Assembly: GCA_958450325.1 (NCBI GenBank) | Contig: OY288256.1 | Span: forward strand, 52,222,953-52,286,952 | Reading direction: 5' to 3' | DNA length: 64,000 bases | Source: Agrostemma githago | Taxonomy: Eukaryota; Streptophyta; Magnoliopsida; Caryophyllales; Caryophyllaceae | Shown: positions 1 to 10,935 of the stretch, one piece after another | How positions within the stretch are numbered: the first letter of the stretch is position 1 | How the letters are laid out: each line of letters opens with the position of its first letter | Program-made: the position numbers and the translations under genes | The notes under the pieces: generated by a model | Databases searched by the model: none | Told to the model about the DNA's origin: nothing | The model's input: only the letters and a program-made list of their open reading frames with translations

Positions 1-615
1 AGATAGATGACTTGCAAAGGAAGAAAACAACCGGTTGGGGTGAAGTGGGATTCCGTCTTTGGATAGGAAAAAGTTACTTGTAGGGGAAGAAACACCTGGT
101 TTTCAGCTGGAACAAGGGTCACTCGATCGAGTGCCCGGTCTGATGCCAGATTTGGCGGTTTTTATGGGCTCACTCGATCGAGTGGATCTGAGCCGGGTAG
201 AAGTCTCCTTTTGGAGATCGAGTTTGGTCCTTTTGGGAGAGTTTTAGTTGCTTAACTCTTCTTCATTGCTGATTTTTGTAGGTGTTTGACTTCCAGTTGG
301 ATTTTCGAGGTGGTGTGCCAGATATTTTATGGCTCGGAAATGCCTTTGACCGGATTTCGACCCGGTCACTAAAAGACGGTTTTGCCCTTGGTGTCGGTTT
401 TGACCCAAATTAGTCTCATTTGACTGGAAATGACCCACTGGGCCTGAATTTGAGGTCGGTTTGGTGAGATTTTTGCTCCGCTTAAAGCTCGTGCCAACTA
501 CTATTGATTCCGAGTCCAAAATCGAGTGTATTAAGTCATGTTTACGTCCGATCACCATTGGGTGTTTTTTGAGAACTGCTATAGACACCTGACGGTCAAA
601 ATGTGGTTGTCTACA
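1..615 (+). repeat. 3' part of an LTR, palindrome family, copy A1
   Basis: This is the right-hand part of a long LTR whose left end lies outside the window. It matches the last part of the complete copy at 29255-31967, including the shared GACCCACTGGGCCTGAATTT stretch (around 430-450) and the terminal GTCTACA at 609-615. Two perfect 12-bp palindromes ACTCGATCGAGT lie at 121-132 and 172-183. The ORFs in it are not supported as genes. The retrotransposon superfamily is not identifiable because no internal coding region is linked to any copy in the window. Confidence 0.8.
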
Positions 616-1876
616 GGCCTCTACTTAGATATCGTCCGCGTTTCGTGTACGCGCGTTAGTTTGACGGTTGAATGTTACGCAAACAATAATCTTTGACTAA
701 ACATGTGAATTATGTTCAACAATGTCGTTTAATGCATCTAAACTAACGTCGAAGTTATTTAGCATGCGGGGTTTGTTCATGAAAGCGATAAATGCAAGCA
801 ACGGAAATAAAACTTAAATTAAATTACAGATGCGCGGGCGGAAGACAACCCGGATATACAATACAACGAGCAAAACGAAATAATTACATTAAACAATATA
901 ACGACGATAATAAGTTGACTAAACAATTAGTAAACTGTACGATGCATGATTTTGAAAGGAGTAAAACACATGATGGACTTGACACGTGATGACCGAAGTC
1001 GTTCGAAAAAAATTTATCGAGGTTTGAAATATGTAGAAGGCTTCACGGTTTGACGTGACATAGGCCACTCGATCGAGTCATGGGGAAGACTCGATCGAGT
1101 GCCCTGCTTAAAACCCCCTGCCTCGTTTTTGAGGTGCCACTCGATCGAGTGGGCTACGGCACTCGATCGAGTGCCCCTTGTTCGAGCAGCTGCTCGGAAA
1201 TCGGGTAACGTAATAATTCCGATTTTTAATGTTTGAATTGATAACTAGCCGAGTAGCGTGAAAATATTATATAATTTAAAGTTTACTCGGTTTACGACGC
1301 TCATAACGTAAATTGTACGATTACGAGATCAGTTATCGATTGTTTTGGAAAAAAATGTTATAAAATTGATTTGAGTTTGGTTAGGATGAAATTGATTCCT
1401 TTCGTATCACGACATCGTACTAATCCTTTCGGATTATGTGATGTTCGATTCGGCATCAACAGGTTTCGTACTAAGCCTTAAAAAAGGGGAATCAGATATG
1501 TTTAACGACGAAAGTCCGCGATCCCATCATGCCCATGAGTGTTTAGGGCGGGGCTCCTCGAGAGGGCGCCACCACTGTTACAACTCGTAAAGGGATTAGA
1601 AGGGTCTTATACGGAATTCGTCTTTAAATGTATTCGACTCGAGATTGTTTTTATATTTTATGTATGCGCGATGTTTATTTAATCATGACGATAAATAATA
1701 ATACTAATGGTACTAAAAACGAAAAAAATGCAAACAGACGAATAAAACGAGAAGGAGAAGAAAGAGAAGGGAGAAAGCGGGATTTGATGACACCCTCCAC
1801 CTACATGCTTATTTTGGCCTCGGTATTGGACTCCTAGTAACGACGTTTGCGCAGGAGTATCGAGGATATAGGAAAA
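616..1876 (+). repeat. Internal part of a second LTR of the palindrome family, copy A2
   Basis: Directly after the LTR end at 615 the sequence resumes about 375 bp inside the same LTR (GGCCTCTACT; compare about 29630 in the complete copy), so the first 375 bp of this second LTR are missing. Paired ACTCGATCGAGT palindromes lie at 1067 and 1089, and at 1139 and 1161. The copy is cut at 1876 by the minus-strand Gypsy element. The missing end may be the fragment at 16990-17186. That reconstruction is inference. Confidence 0.7.
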
Positions 1877-3474
1877 TGATGGTAAGGATTTGCCGTGGGT
1901 CCCGCCGTCAATAAATAACCAACTATACCTAGTGGGTAGCTAGGGTAAGTCGGGTCGTGTCCACGGAGACGATAATGTAGAGTCTAGACTAGGTCAATCT
2001 AAAAACAAGACTAAGTCACACAAACAAACACAAAGAAGACGATAATTGACAAACTATTGATGGTTGGAGGTGAAGAAAGCGAACTAACTATGAACTAAGT
2101 ATAACCTAAACTAATCGAAAGACCTAAAGATAAACTAGCAATGAACTAGGGAAATGAAGACTAACTAGGAGGATGAATCAATAAGGAAGGGAGTAGGGTT
2201 AGGTCGGGTTCTTAAGTGTAGTAGGGTAATTGGGGAGTCAAGGGTGTAGGTGCCTGTTAGTTACTAGAGTCGGCTTGCGCTCTCGCGTCAAAGCCTAAGT
2301 CAAGGTCGGTTTGCGCTCTCGCGTCAAAATCTATGTCCGCACTCTCGTGTCTAAGACTAGACCCGAACACAATCACACATTAGTCAAACAATGAGAAGAA
2401 GAGAACAAGTATGAGAAGCATTGGCCACTACTACCCACACAAGCAATAAAACAAACACATAGTGTGCCCAATAAGTGACTAGCAACAAAGATGCAACCTT
2501 TTCCCCTAATCAAACCCTAATCACCCATAATCCACACTTAAACCCCCTACTAACCCCACAAGGAATCTACTCACTCATTATCAAACTAAGACTAACATAA
2601 CCAAGAGAAATCAACATAAACATCCAAACATTCATAATGAACAAATAAGAACAATAAACAATATGTAAAGATTCAAACTTGCAAGATTAACAAAGATTAG
2701 AAGTAAAGAGGAGAAGAGTATTATACCAAACTAGCAAGAATATGAAAAAGATGAGAACTTGTATTGAAAAGATAAATCCAAATGAAACTCCCAAGGTTGT
2801 GAATCTTTAATGATTCTTGAAGAAAACCCTTAATACAAGACTATTCAACTAGATTAGAATAAGATTAACTAAAGATTAATAAGAAACTAAACTTAGGGTT
2901 TTCAATGTTGTAGAGAGGCCTAAGAGAGTCTAATGTAATGTAAGATGCTTAAACAATACAAGGGAGAAGTATTTATAAGGTTACAAGAATGAAGGAGGAA
3001 GAAAAAGAAGTCACGCGCAGCAGCTGGGTCATCCCGTCCGGGACGAAGTGATCCCGACCGGGACGGACCCAAAACAGACGCAACTTCATTTGTGCACCCC
3101 TTCCCGGTCGGGAAGGCCACTATCCCGCCCGGGAAGGGCCTTGTAGGCCTCCAATATGATCTTTTTGGTCCCTCCTTGCTTCTCACGGGCTTCTCATCGA
3201 TTCTCGGGGCTCGGGATCGAGCCTAAGAGGCTCGAGAATGGGTCCCAAGGTCTCGGGATCAAATCCAAGGCACCAAGTGATCGTTTCTTCACTTCGTTGG
3301 CTCCAAAAGTGTATGAAACGAGTCGGAATCGTTCCAATTCTCCACGAACGGTCTCGGGAACCTAAAACGAACTAAATGAAGCATGAGTAGCCCAGAAACC
3401 GCTCCAAAGAGCGATTTCACAACGTAAAAAGGGACCAAACATAACAAATTAGGCACTATAAACTACACTTATCA
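1877..3474 (-). repeat. 3' LTR of the minus-strand Athila-like element
   Basis: On the minus strand it starts TGATAAGTG at 3474, directly after a polypurine tract, and ends TTACCATCA at 1877, giving a 1598-bp LTR with TG...CA ends. Its left limit coincides with loss of similarity to the palindrome-family LTR. It contains paired 12-bp near-palindromes of the form TCCCGNNCGGGA at about 3032, 3052, 3102 and 3123. The partner 5' LTR is missing, so the left limit is inferred from TG/CA ends and similarity breaks rather than from an LTR pair. Confidence 0.6.
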
Positions 3475-3490
3475 ACTCTCCCACACTTAA
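3475..3490 (-). promoter_or_regulatory. Polypurine tract, minus-strand Athila-like element
   Basis: The minus strand reads TTAAGTGTGGGAGAGT immediately before the LTR start TGATAAG. This is the usual position of the plus-strand DNA primer of an LTR retrotransposon. The matching tract of the plus-strand element at 14846-14860 reads TTAAGTGTGGGGAGT. Confidence 0.75.
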
Positions 3491-6400
3491 CCCTTACTCG
3501 CCCTCGAGTAAGCACAAACTAACTACTAAACTAGCCGAGCGGGTATTAGCGCACCCTACGCCCTTTCAACTCACACGAGTATACTTAGAGGAAAAGTGCA
3601 CTCCGCAAGGGAAGTAAGGTCTTGCGACAAAACTGTGGATGCAACCGGACACAAAACACACAAACAAACAAGCATACAAGCACAAAGTTGCACCCAAAAA
3701 GAAACAAATACCGCTTCCCTCTAAAAAGCGGTGAAAGAAGCACCGGTTTAGACTCAAGGCAAGTGACAACGTTCCCAAGCTAATAACACAAATCAAAATG
3801 AACAAAACTCTAATAGTATGACAACAAAGCAATAGAAACGTTGGTAACTTACCTAGGTCCTCCTAACCTTCTAAGAACGTACTACGGGACGATCGGCGGA
3901 ATGGAAAAAGGATGAACCACGGTGTTAGTCGACACTGTAGGTAAAGTGAGAACCCACTCCCTTTAGCGATGAGCCAAGAGGGTCGTCCCATGTTCTAAAC
4001 CGCTCAACTAATCCAAGTAAAAAGGTGGATATTATTGCAAAATGAGGGAAGACCGACCATTACCGCTATCATCTTTCCTAGGGACTCGGTCCTTTGGTAG
4101 GCTCTTCACGGTAATAATCGGTAAAAGGCTTATTTTTGAGACGTGGGGACTCTTTTTGGGAGACGGTTTTTTTTTTGGCATTTTTTTCTTTCTTTTGCAT
4201 TTTTGCTTTGTGTGTTGCTATGCCATTTCTTTTTCTTCTTTTGTATTTTCTTTTTGGCTTTTTGTGCCTTCTCTTTTTCTTCAATCTTTTCTTTTTTCAT
4301 TTTCTTTCTTTTTCTTTTCTTTGCCCTTTTGGCTAGATTTGAGTTGTAGGCATTTCTTTGCAACTAAGAAAGAGATTTCAACAATTTGCAACTTTATTTT
4401 GTGGTTATGTGTAGGAGGTAGGGGAATGGGTATGTCGGGAGCGCGCTTTCCCTTCAAACCCACAAAAAGGGGAAAACTTGGACTAATCAAACAATTCCGA
4501 ACATGGTCACCTAGGGGACGGGACTCGGCAACCAAGGCCTTTTCACACCGTGGGTGGTCATAATGGTCAAAATGCAAATCCCGTAGTAAATCCCTAGTAG
4601 ACTAGGTGGACTCAAGGTAAAGGACCAACGAAACTATTGATTTAGGGTCATTCTACTAGACTAAAGTCCAAGACTCGATTCATACTACTAGAAAGGGAAA
4701 GTAAACACTTCCACACTAGCCTCAAAACCGGGTTTTCGAAAACCTTTTTACACACTAAACACAACTACACAACACAAGACGAAGATACGACAAAAACGAA
4801 AGAAAATGAGACATACAAAACAAAACAAACAAAGATAACAAACACCACCCCGAAATTCCATACGAGCTACCAAATCAACATCAACTTTACAAAGCTCCAC
4901 CCGAGCACACAACATCACAAATCTCCTCCAAACTCCACAGGAGATAAAGAGGGAAAAGGGATAGAAAGGCGTTACCGGATGTCTTGAAAGCTTTCCAAAG
5001 CTAACGGTGATTAAGCAACCTATAAGGAGGGCAAAACACGCACAACAAAACAAATATACGACATAACGACACAAAAGGAAAACACACAAGAGAAAATCTT
5101 TTTTATTTTTGTGAAATTTTTTCAAATTTTTAGGGTTTTTAAATATTTTTCGAATAAACTATGAAAATAAAACTAACTACAATAGGATATCGCTCCCCCA
5201 CACTTAAACCGAGCAATGTCCTCAAGCTCAATCGTAGTGTGTGGAGACACCAAAAAGAAAAGAAACTACGAAAATAACGCTAAAAATCGAAGCGAAAAGC
5301 GGAGAAAAAGGGTAGAATGTGTCCGGCCAGGGTGTAATCAAGTCACCATGGGCCAAAACGAGAAAAGATATGGATGGGGGAAGAAATAAAAAGAAAGAAA
5401 TAAAAGGAAATGGGAGGAGAGGACTAGGTGTAATCAAGTCACCTAGCCCGGATTCCGCCCAAATCCGACTAAATCCTAAGAAAAGGGTGATAATCTTGTG
5501 AATTTGGATTTTTCAAAAGACTTTCGATGTAGTCAGATCATCGAGAGTCGAGAGCCACCATTACCAAGGCCCCGAGGGCCACCACGACACGAAAGTGTAT
5601 AAGGGGAAGGGAACAAACAAAGGAAGACAAGCAATAAAAGACGGAAAAGAAAAGATAGTTGCCGTACCAATAGGTTAGCAACTCACTCGCTCCATCGTCT
5701 CATAGTTCGATATCGGCACGTAGCTAGTCTTCTTCATTGCTATTCATCTTCAATATTGATAAGCCCGCATGGTTGGAGAGAAAAGGTATAAGGAGGTGAG
5801 ATTTGATGTCAAACTCAGTGTAAAGTGAGGAGAAAATGAGGTGAATGTGTGTATATGAAGTGTAGGGGTCGTGTGTTAGTTGCAAGGGTAGGTAGGGAGG
5901 TTGGGAGGGGGTATAAAGTGGTTGGGTGGGCTCTCATGACCAAGAAGGGGCAAAAAGAGGAGCAGGGGACCATCCCGATCGGGATGGATGGTCCCGGTCG
6001 GGATGAACCACCCTTCCCGGTCGGGAAGATCTCGTTCCGGTCGGGATGGCTCCACAGAAAGCTCCATTTCTTGCCCTCTCATCCCGATCGGGATGGCTCC
6101 TTCCCGGTCGGGACGACACATCCTTCCCTGTCGGGAAGCCCCCTTCTCGACCGGGAAGAGTCTTCATGACCTCCATAACCCCAAAAGCTTATCCAAAGCT
6201 TCAAAAACCGATTCCCTTGCTCACAATCCATGCTCTATCCACAACCATTTCTCTCTTTGGTTCATCTTCACTTCACACCTATCAAACAAGCTTAAAACAT
6301 TCATCATAATCCCTCCCTCACATCGCTCATCAAAAATACCAAATTACAAGAATTCACAAAACTCAAAGGAACTACAAGAACGAGATATATACAATAAGAC

Positions 6401-6612
6401 GGTTCTTTTGGAACTCCGTCAAACCAAGGATGGTGCATTCTTCAATTCTTTTTCAACAACACTATAACCAATTCCATCGCCATCAAGGGCATGAAGAAAC
6501 AAATCGAAGGCCCTTGCGAAGTCTTCAATCAAGCTTGTGGTGTAACCATCCACACTACAAGGCTCTTCAAAACCTTGTCTTGACGTTCCCGGGGCATCCC
6601 GATCTACTAAGT
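3491..6612 (-). other. Non-coding internal region of the Athila-like element
   Basis: No credible gene. On the minus strand it holds an A/G-rich tract (about 4350-4165), the conserved GGACATTGCTCGGTTTAAG motif followed by GTGTGGGGG (about 5193-5222), and eight near-palindromes TCCCGRYCGGGA between 5973 and 6157. These start at 5973, 5992, 6015, 6035, 6082, 6102, 6125 and 6146, so they form pairs 19-21 bp apart. The plus-strand element has the same order of features (motif near 13740, purine-rich tract about 14296-14432, polypurine tract 14846), which supports reading this as the 3' untranslated part. The low-complexity ORFs at 4042-4577 are products of the T-rich tract. Confidence 0.6.
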
Positions 6613-7275
6613 TCAACGGCTTGAACTTGTACTTTCGATCCTTCGGTGTATACCCAAACGTCCACCTATCTTCATGTGGCCCAAGGGAGGCTCATCTTTC
6701 TTCTTGTCATGGAACTTGTCTTCAAACTCATGATATGGGCACTCATCCGCCCCAAGCTCGGAATCATCATCCTCAAGCTCATAGAAGTTGTTCTTCAAGC
6801 TTTTACCCGACTCATCCCCTAGATCGATGTCTTTCATGGCGTGGATCATTTTACAAGACTCATCATTAGTAGGCGAGCTGTTGCCTTGGAGGTCAAACAC
6901 GAGTTTCTCGTCGCCTAACTCAAATGTGATCCTACCATTCTTCACATCAATCATAGCACCGGCGGTATGTAGAAATGGGCGCCTAAGGATAATGGGAGTG
7001 ATAGCATCTTCCGACATGTCGAGCACTAGGAAGTCGACCGGAATGAAGTACTTCCCAATTCTTAGCGGCACATCCTCTAACATCCCTAATGGCCGGTTGA
7101 GTGAACTATCGGCCATTTGGAGTGTGATAGAAGTACACTTGAGCTCCTTCATCCCAAGTCGCTCACAAATGGAATAGGGAATGATGCTTACACTCGCACC
7201 CAAATCACATAGTGCTTTCTCAATCTTGAAGTTGCCTATGGTGCACGGGATCGAGAAACTACCCGGATCCTTCAA
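6613..7275 (-). pseudogene. Gypsy retropepsin domain (Athila-like), pol missing downstream
   Basis: A 220-residue open frame whose first half is a retroviral-type aspartic protease. The order is DPGSFSIPCTIG, then CDLGASVSIIPYSICERLG with the catalytic Asp in DLGAS, then a flap region, then the TPIILRRPFLHTAGA segment. DLGAS instead of DTGAS is the usual Athila form. The acidic C-terminal stretch (about residues 140-200) would normally lead into reverse transcriptase, but the frame stops at 6613 and no RT follows. It is out of frame with the preceding Gag piece, with a shift near 7270-7300. It is a dead remnant. Confidence 0.85.
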
Positions 7276-9305
7276 CTTGGGAAGCGTAGAACTGAATAAG
7301 CTCGCTCACCACTCTTGTGAATGCTATGGTCTCTTCCTTGTTGATGGACCTCTTCCTAGCCAAAATTTCTTTCATGAATCTTCCATATGCCGGGATTTGG
7401 GTAAGTAGCTCGGTAAATGGGACACTCACATCCAATTTCTTCACAATATTAAGGAACTTGTCATATTGAGCATCCACCTTGGTCTTCATTTGCCTTGTTG
7501 GGAAAGGCAACTTGATATGCACCTTGTCTTGCTCTTTAAGGTTGGACCTCTCACATGACATGTTCCCTTTACCCTTGTCTTTTCCTTGAAGTGGGGGAAG
7601 CTTGTCTTCATGGGGTTTCTCAATCTCCCACAAAACTTGCTCCTCCATTGGAATTCCTAAACTTGCTTTATCCTGAGATGAAGATACAACTTCTTCCATG
7701 GCATGTTCTTGCTCACTAGGAAACACGGGCGAGTCATAAGAAGAACCACTCCTCAAGGTAATAGCATTCACATGCTCAAATTTCGCCGGTTCACCTTCAG
7801 GAGGTAGTTGTCCCCTATGTCTTGAAGAACTACCCGAAGCAACTTGAGCTAGTTGAGTTTCGAGCATCTTGAGATGAGTTCTTGTTTCCTTGTTTTCCAT
7901 TTGAAGTTGGGCAATAAGTTCTTGTTGGGATCTTTGTATCTCCATTTGGCTTCTTTGCAACTCCATCATTTGCTTTTGTGTATCAAAATCTCGAGGTGGA
8001 GATTTTTGATTGCGGAGTATCGGTGATGGCTAGAGGAATGCCATAATCATGAATAGGAGACCGGCTCCTTGGCTTACTTTCTTGTCGGGCACCTTGAGCT
8101 CCTTGTTGTTGTTGATGGTTCCCTTGGAACCAATGAGAGTTGCCTTGATTAAGGCCTTGATTGATGCCATGGTTGTAGTTTTGGTGTCCTTGATTGTGTT
8201 GGTTTCCTTGAAAACCACCTTGATTGAAGTTCCCTTGTTGGAACCCTTGATTGTTGTTGAAGGTACCTTGGTTATGTTGCTTGAAATTGTTGAATGGCCT
8301 TGGGTTACCCACATAACCTTGGTAACCTTGATTGTTGTCCCTTAAGGGAGGTGGCACATATGGACGGGGTTGTAGAGAGTGTTGTTGGGAAGCTTGATGG
8401 GAAGCTTGGAACATATTAGGATAAGGGGCACTTTGCTTAAACGCTTGAAATTAAAGGCGTTCACTTGCTCAATACTACCTCGACAATGTATAGGCTCATG
8501 TCCAACTATCCCGCAAATATCACACATCCTATAATAAGGTGTAGGAGATACAACTCCCAAAGCATTAACTTGATGAGTAGAATGTTCGTGGCAGGCACTT
8601 GCACTTTGACCTTGATCAAAATGACTTTGGAGCTTCTTGTCAATAGATTCCATATGGGTTTTTAGTTGAGCTCCAAGATCAATGCTTAATTGTGTGATGG
8701 CATCAATCTCGTGCCTACCTCCTCGATTCGCCTTTCTAGGCCTTGAGTATTGGGAGTTGTGCACCGCCATCTCCTCGATTCTTGACCAAGTTTGGTTATC
8801 ATCCACCTCGGTAAACCTTCCATTCGATCCCATATTTAGAATGGCCCTTAAGTCTTCATATAACCCGTTCCAAAACTGTTGAACTAGGAACCATTGTGAT
8901 AGACCATGGTGAGGACAAGAGCGGATCAAGGCTTTGAATCTTTCCCACGATTCGTAGAGGCTTTCTTCATCACGTTGTTGGAATCCCGTGATAGAGGCTC
9001 TCAATAGATTTGTCTTCTTCGGGGGATAAAATTGTTGGTAGAAAGCTAAGGCTAGCTTCTTCCAAGTATCAATACCAAGAGTCGCCTTGTCTAACCCCTT
9101 GAACCATTGCTTAGCCTTACCGATTAGAGAGAATGAAAATAACACCCACCGGATTTTGTCTTGGGTTATTCCCGTTTGTGAGATAGCATCGCAATAATCC
9201 GAAAAGGTTTCCATGTGTTGATGAGGATCTTCGGTTGGTAACCCACTAAATTGATTTCTCTCGACCAATTGGATGAATTGCATTTTTGCCACAAAGTTGC
9301 CGGTA
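7259..9305 (-). pseudogene. Gypsy Gag (Athila-like), broken by frameshifts
   Basis: Three collinear open pieces on the minus strand make one Gag: 9292-8342, 8414-7983 and 7969-7259. The first has the retrotransposon Gag core (GLPTEDPHQHMETF, then GKAKQWFKGL, then WERFKALIRSCPHHGL) and a zinc knuckle of the C-x2-C-x4-H-x4-C type (CDICGIVGHEPIHC). The second is rich in Gln, Asn and Gly. The third begins with a coiled-coil-like Gln/Glu-rich segment. The pieces lie in different frames, with shifts near 8450 and 7985. Similarity extends slightly upstream of the first Met, to the junction with the next element. Gag would form the particle coat; this copy cannot give full-length protein. Confidence 0.85.
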
Positions 9306-9308
9306 TAT

Positions 9309-9729
9309 GACTCATGAGCCCGGGAGGGAAGTGATCAGGTTTTACTTAGACGGACTACGAGCCCGGGAGGGAGGTAGTCGACCCTAGAGGCGTTCCACTC
9401 ATCTAATATCCCTAACAACTCACTATCGGTATTTCTTACGCATGATTATGATATGTCGGTGGTTAAGTCGGACCCTAGGCCATTAATTATTATTAGATCA
9501 TCATTCTTGTTATTTGTTTGATTTTTATTTTACTTTTGCATTTCTTAGTTAGCTCTATCTAGTTTATCTCACTCTTATTAATCGATTCGCATAGCTAATT
9601 ATAATCCGAGGCCGAACTAGTACTCGATTCCCGATCTCTTTGTGGATTCGACCCGACTTGCCCTTGCTATTTTAGTTTAGGTTAGTTGGTTTGTTTGATG
9701 GTTGGATTGACGACAAATCCCGGCTATCA
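9309..9729 (+). repeat. Truncated 5' LTR of the plus-strand Athila-like element
   Basis: Only the final 421 bp remain, ending CCCGGCTATCA before the primer-binding site. The left part, about 1.7 kb compared with the 3' LTR, has been lost at the junction with the minus-strand gag. Confidence 0.85.
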
Positions 9730-9732
9730 AAA

Positions 9733-9750
9733 TGGCGCCGTTGCCGGGGA
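9733..9750 (+). promoter_or_regulatory. Primer-binding site, tRNA-Asp type
   Basis: TGGCGCCGTTGCCGGGGA starts three bases after the LTR end. It is complementary to the 3' end of plant tRNA-Asp, the usual primer of Athila-type elements (family knowledge). Confidence 0.85.
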
Positions 9751-10935
9751 GATCAACGGACTGATATTAGTTTAGTTTTAGATTTATTAGACTTCGCATT
9801 GTTACTTGTTACTTGGTTCTTGTGTGTTGTTTTGTCTCTCATCTTGTGACTTGTCCTTTGTTTGTCACATTTTGGTCCGATGGATGCTATTTTTGAATTC
9901 TCTCAATATGACAATGAACCATTCCATGATTACCTTTTTAGGTTTGAGCAATATGTTGAATATCTTGGTTCTTGTAGTTATTATTTCTCCGATTCGGATT
10001 TAGGCTATGTTGTCTATGAGGGTATGAGTTTGAAGACTCGTGAATGGGCTTGTTACTTGAGTGAGGGTAGATCTTTGGATTTAAATGAGTACTTGAGTTT
10101 CTTGAGGTACATGGCATCTCAATCCTTAGAAACCCAAACCTTAACCCTTGAGTCTAGCATGGAGAGTATGTTGGAGCAAATGTTGAAAAGCCAAGACCAA
10201 TTTCTTGCCCTACAAAAGCAAAGAAATGAGGATGTTGATAACTCCTTGGCCCAATTACACTCCTCCGTGACCTTATTTTATAGTAAGACTCAAGCTCAAT
10301 TAGACACAATAGCCGAAGATTTGAGAATTTTGGAGACTTCTCGAGAGAATGAGGTAAATTTTATATGTGATGATGATGAGGATGATATAATTATTGATGA
10401 CTCCCCTTCCCCAAATATTGATGTGAATGAATTTTCTATGCCTTTGTTGGGGAAAGATGACATGCTTATTGATGATGATTTTGTTGAGTCTAGTGAACCT
10501 CCTCTTGATGTTAATATACCTTCTCTTGATGATGTGATTTTGGATGATGCTCCTTCTTTGAAACATGTGATTTCCAAGTCTTTGAATGATGATGATAATG
10601 ATGTTATGCACTCACTTGAAGATCACTCACTCAACCCCTCTTTAAACCTTGTTTCATCTCTTGAAAACCAACCTACACCTCACTTTATTAATTCTCAAGT
10701 TCCATGTAATGTGAATGACTTGGAGCTTATGATGTTTGGAGATGCTTGTGGTTTGTATGATGCGAGTTGTTCTCTTGGTGAGAAGGATTTGAATGAGTTT
10801 GAGGGTGTAACATTTGAGGTAAGTCTTGGGAATACACGTGTTTATGATGATTTTGTTGATGGGGAGAGCCATCTTGAGGAGTTTGATGTTGTTGATGACT
10901 CATGTGAAGAGGAGAAGGTTAGTGAGAGTGAATTT

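Larger units (their letters stand above)
1877..9308 (-). mobile_element. Athila-like Ty3/Gypsy retrotransposon, truncated, pol deleted
   Basis: Read on the minus strand: gag (9305 to about 7259), a retropepsin with CDLGAS (7275-6613), a non-coding stretch, the Athila-style TTTAAGTGTGGGGG motif (about 5193-5222), a polypurine tract beside 3475, and a 3' LTR (3474-1877). Reverse transcriptase, RNase H and integrase are absent. The 5' LTR and leader are missing; the gag 5' end meets a truncated LTR of the neighbouring plus-strand element at about 9305-9312. The element lies in a palindrome-family LTR. It cannot be autonomous. The Athila-like assignment rests on Gag, the DLGAS protease motif and 3' architecture. 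Confidence 0.75.

Noticed and set aside
4042..4577. ORF of 173 residues and overlapping ORFs rich in Phe or Lys
   Set aside because: Produced by a T-rich (A/G-rich on the other strand) tract in the Athila-like 3' region.
5849..6467. ORFs of 106 and 159 residues across the CCCGATCGGGA repeats
   Set aside because: The frame is created by repeated palindromes in non-coding retrotransposon sequence. Overlapping ORFs appear in several frames on both strands.
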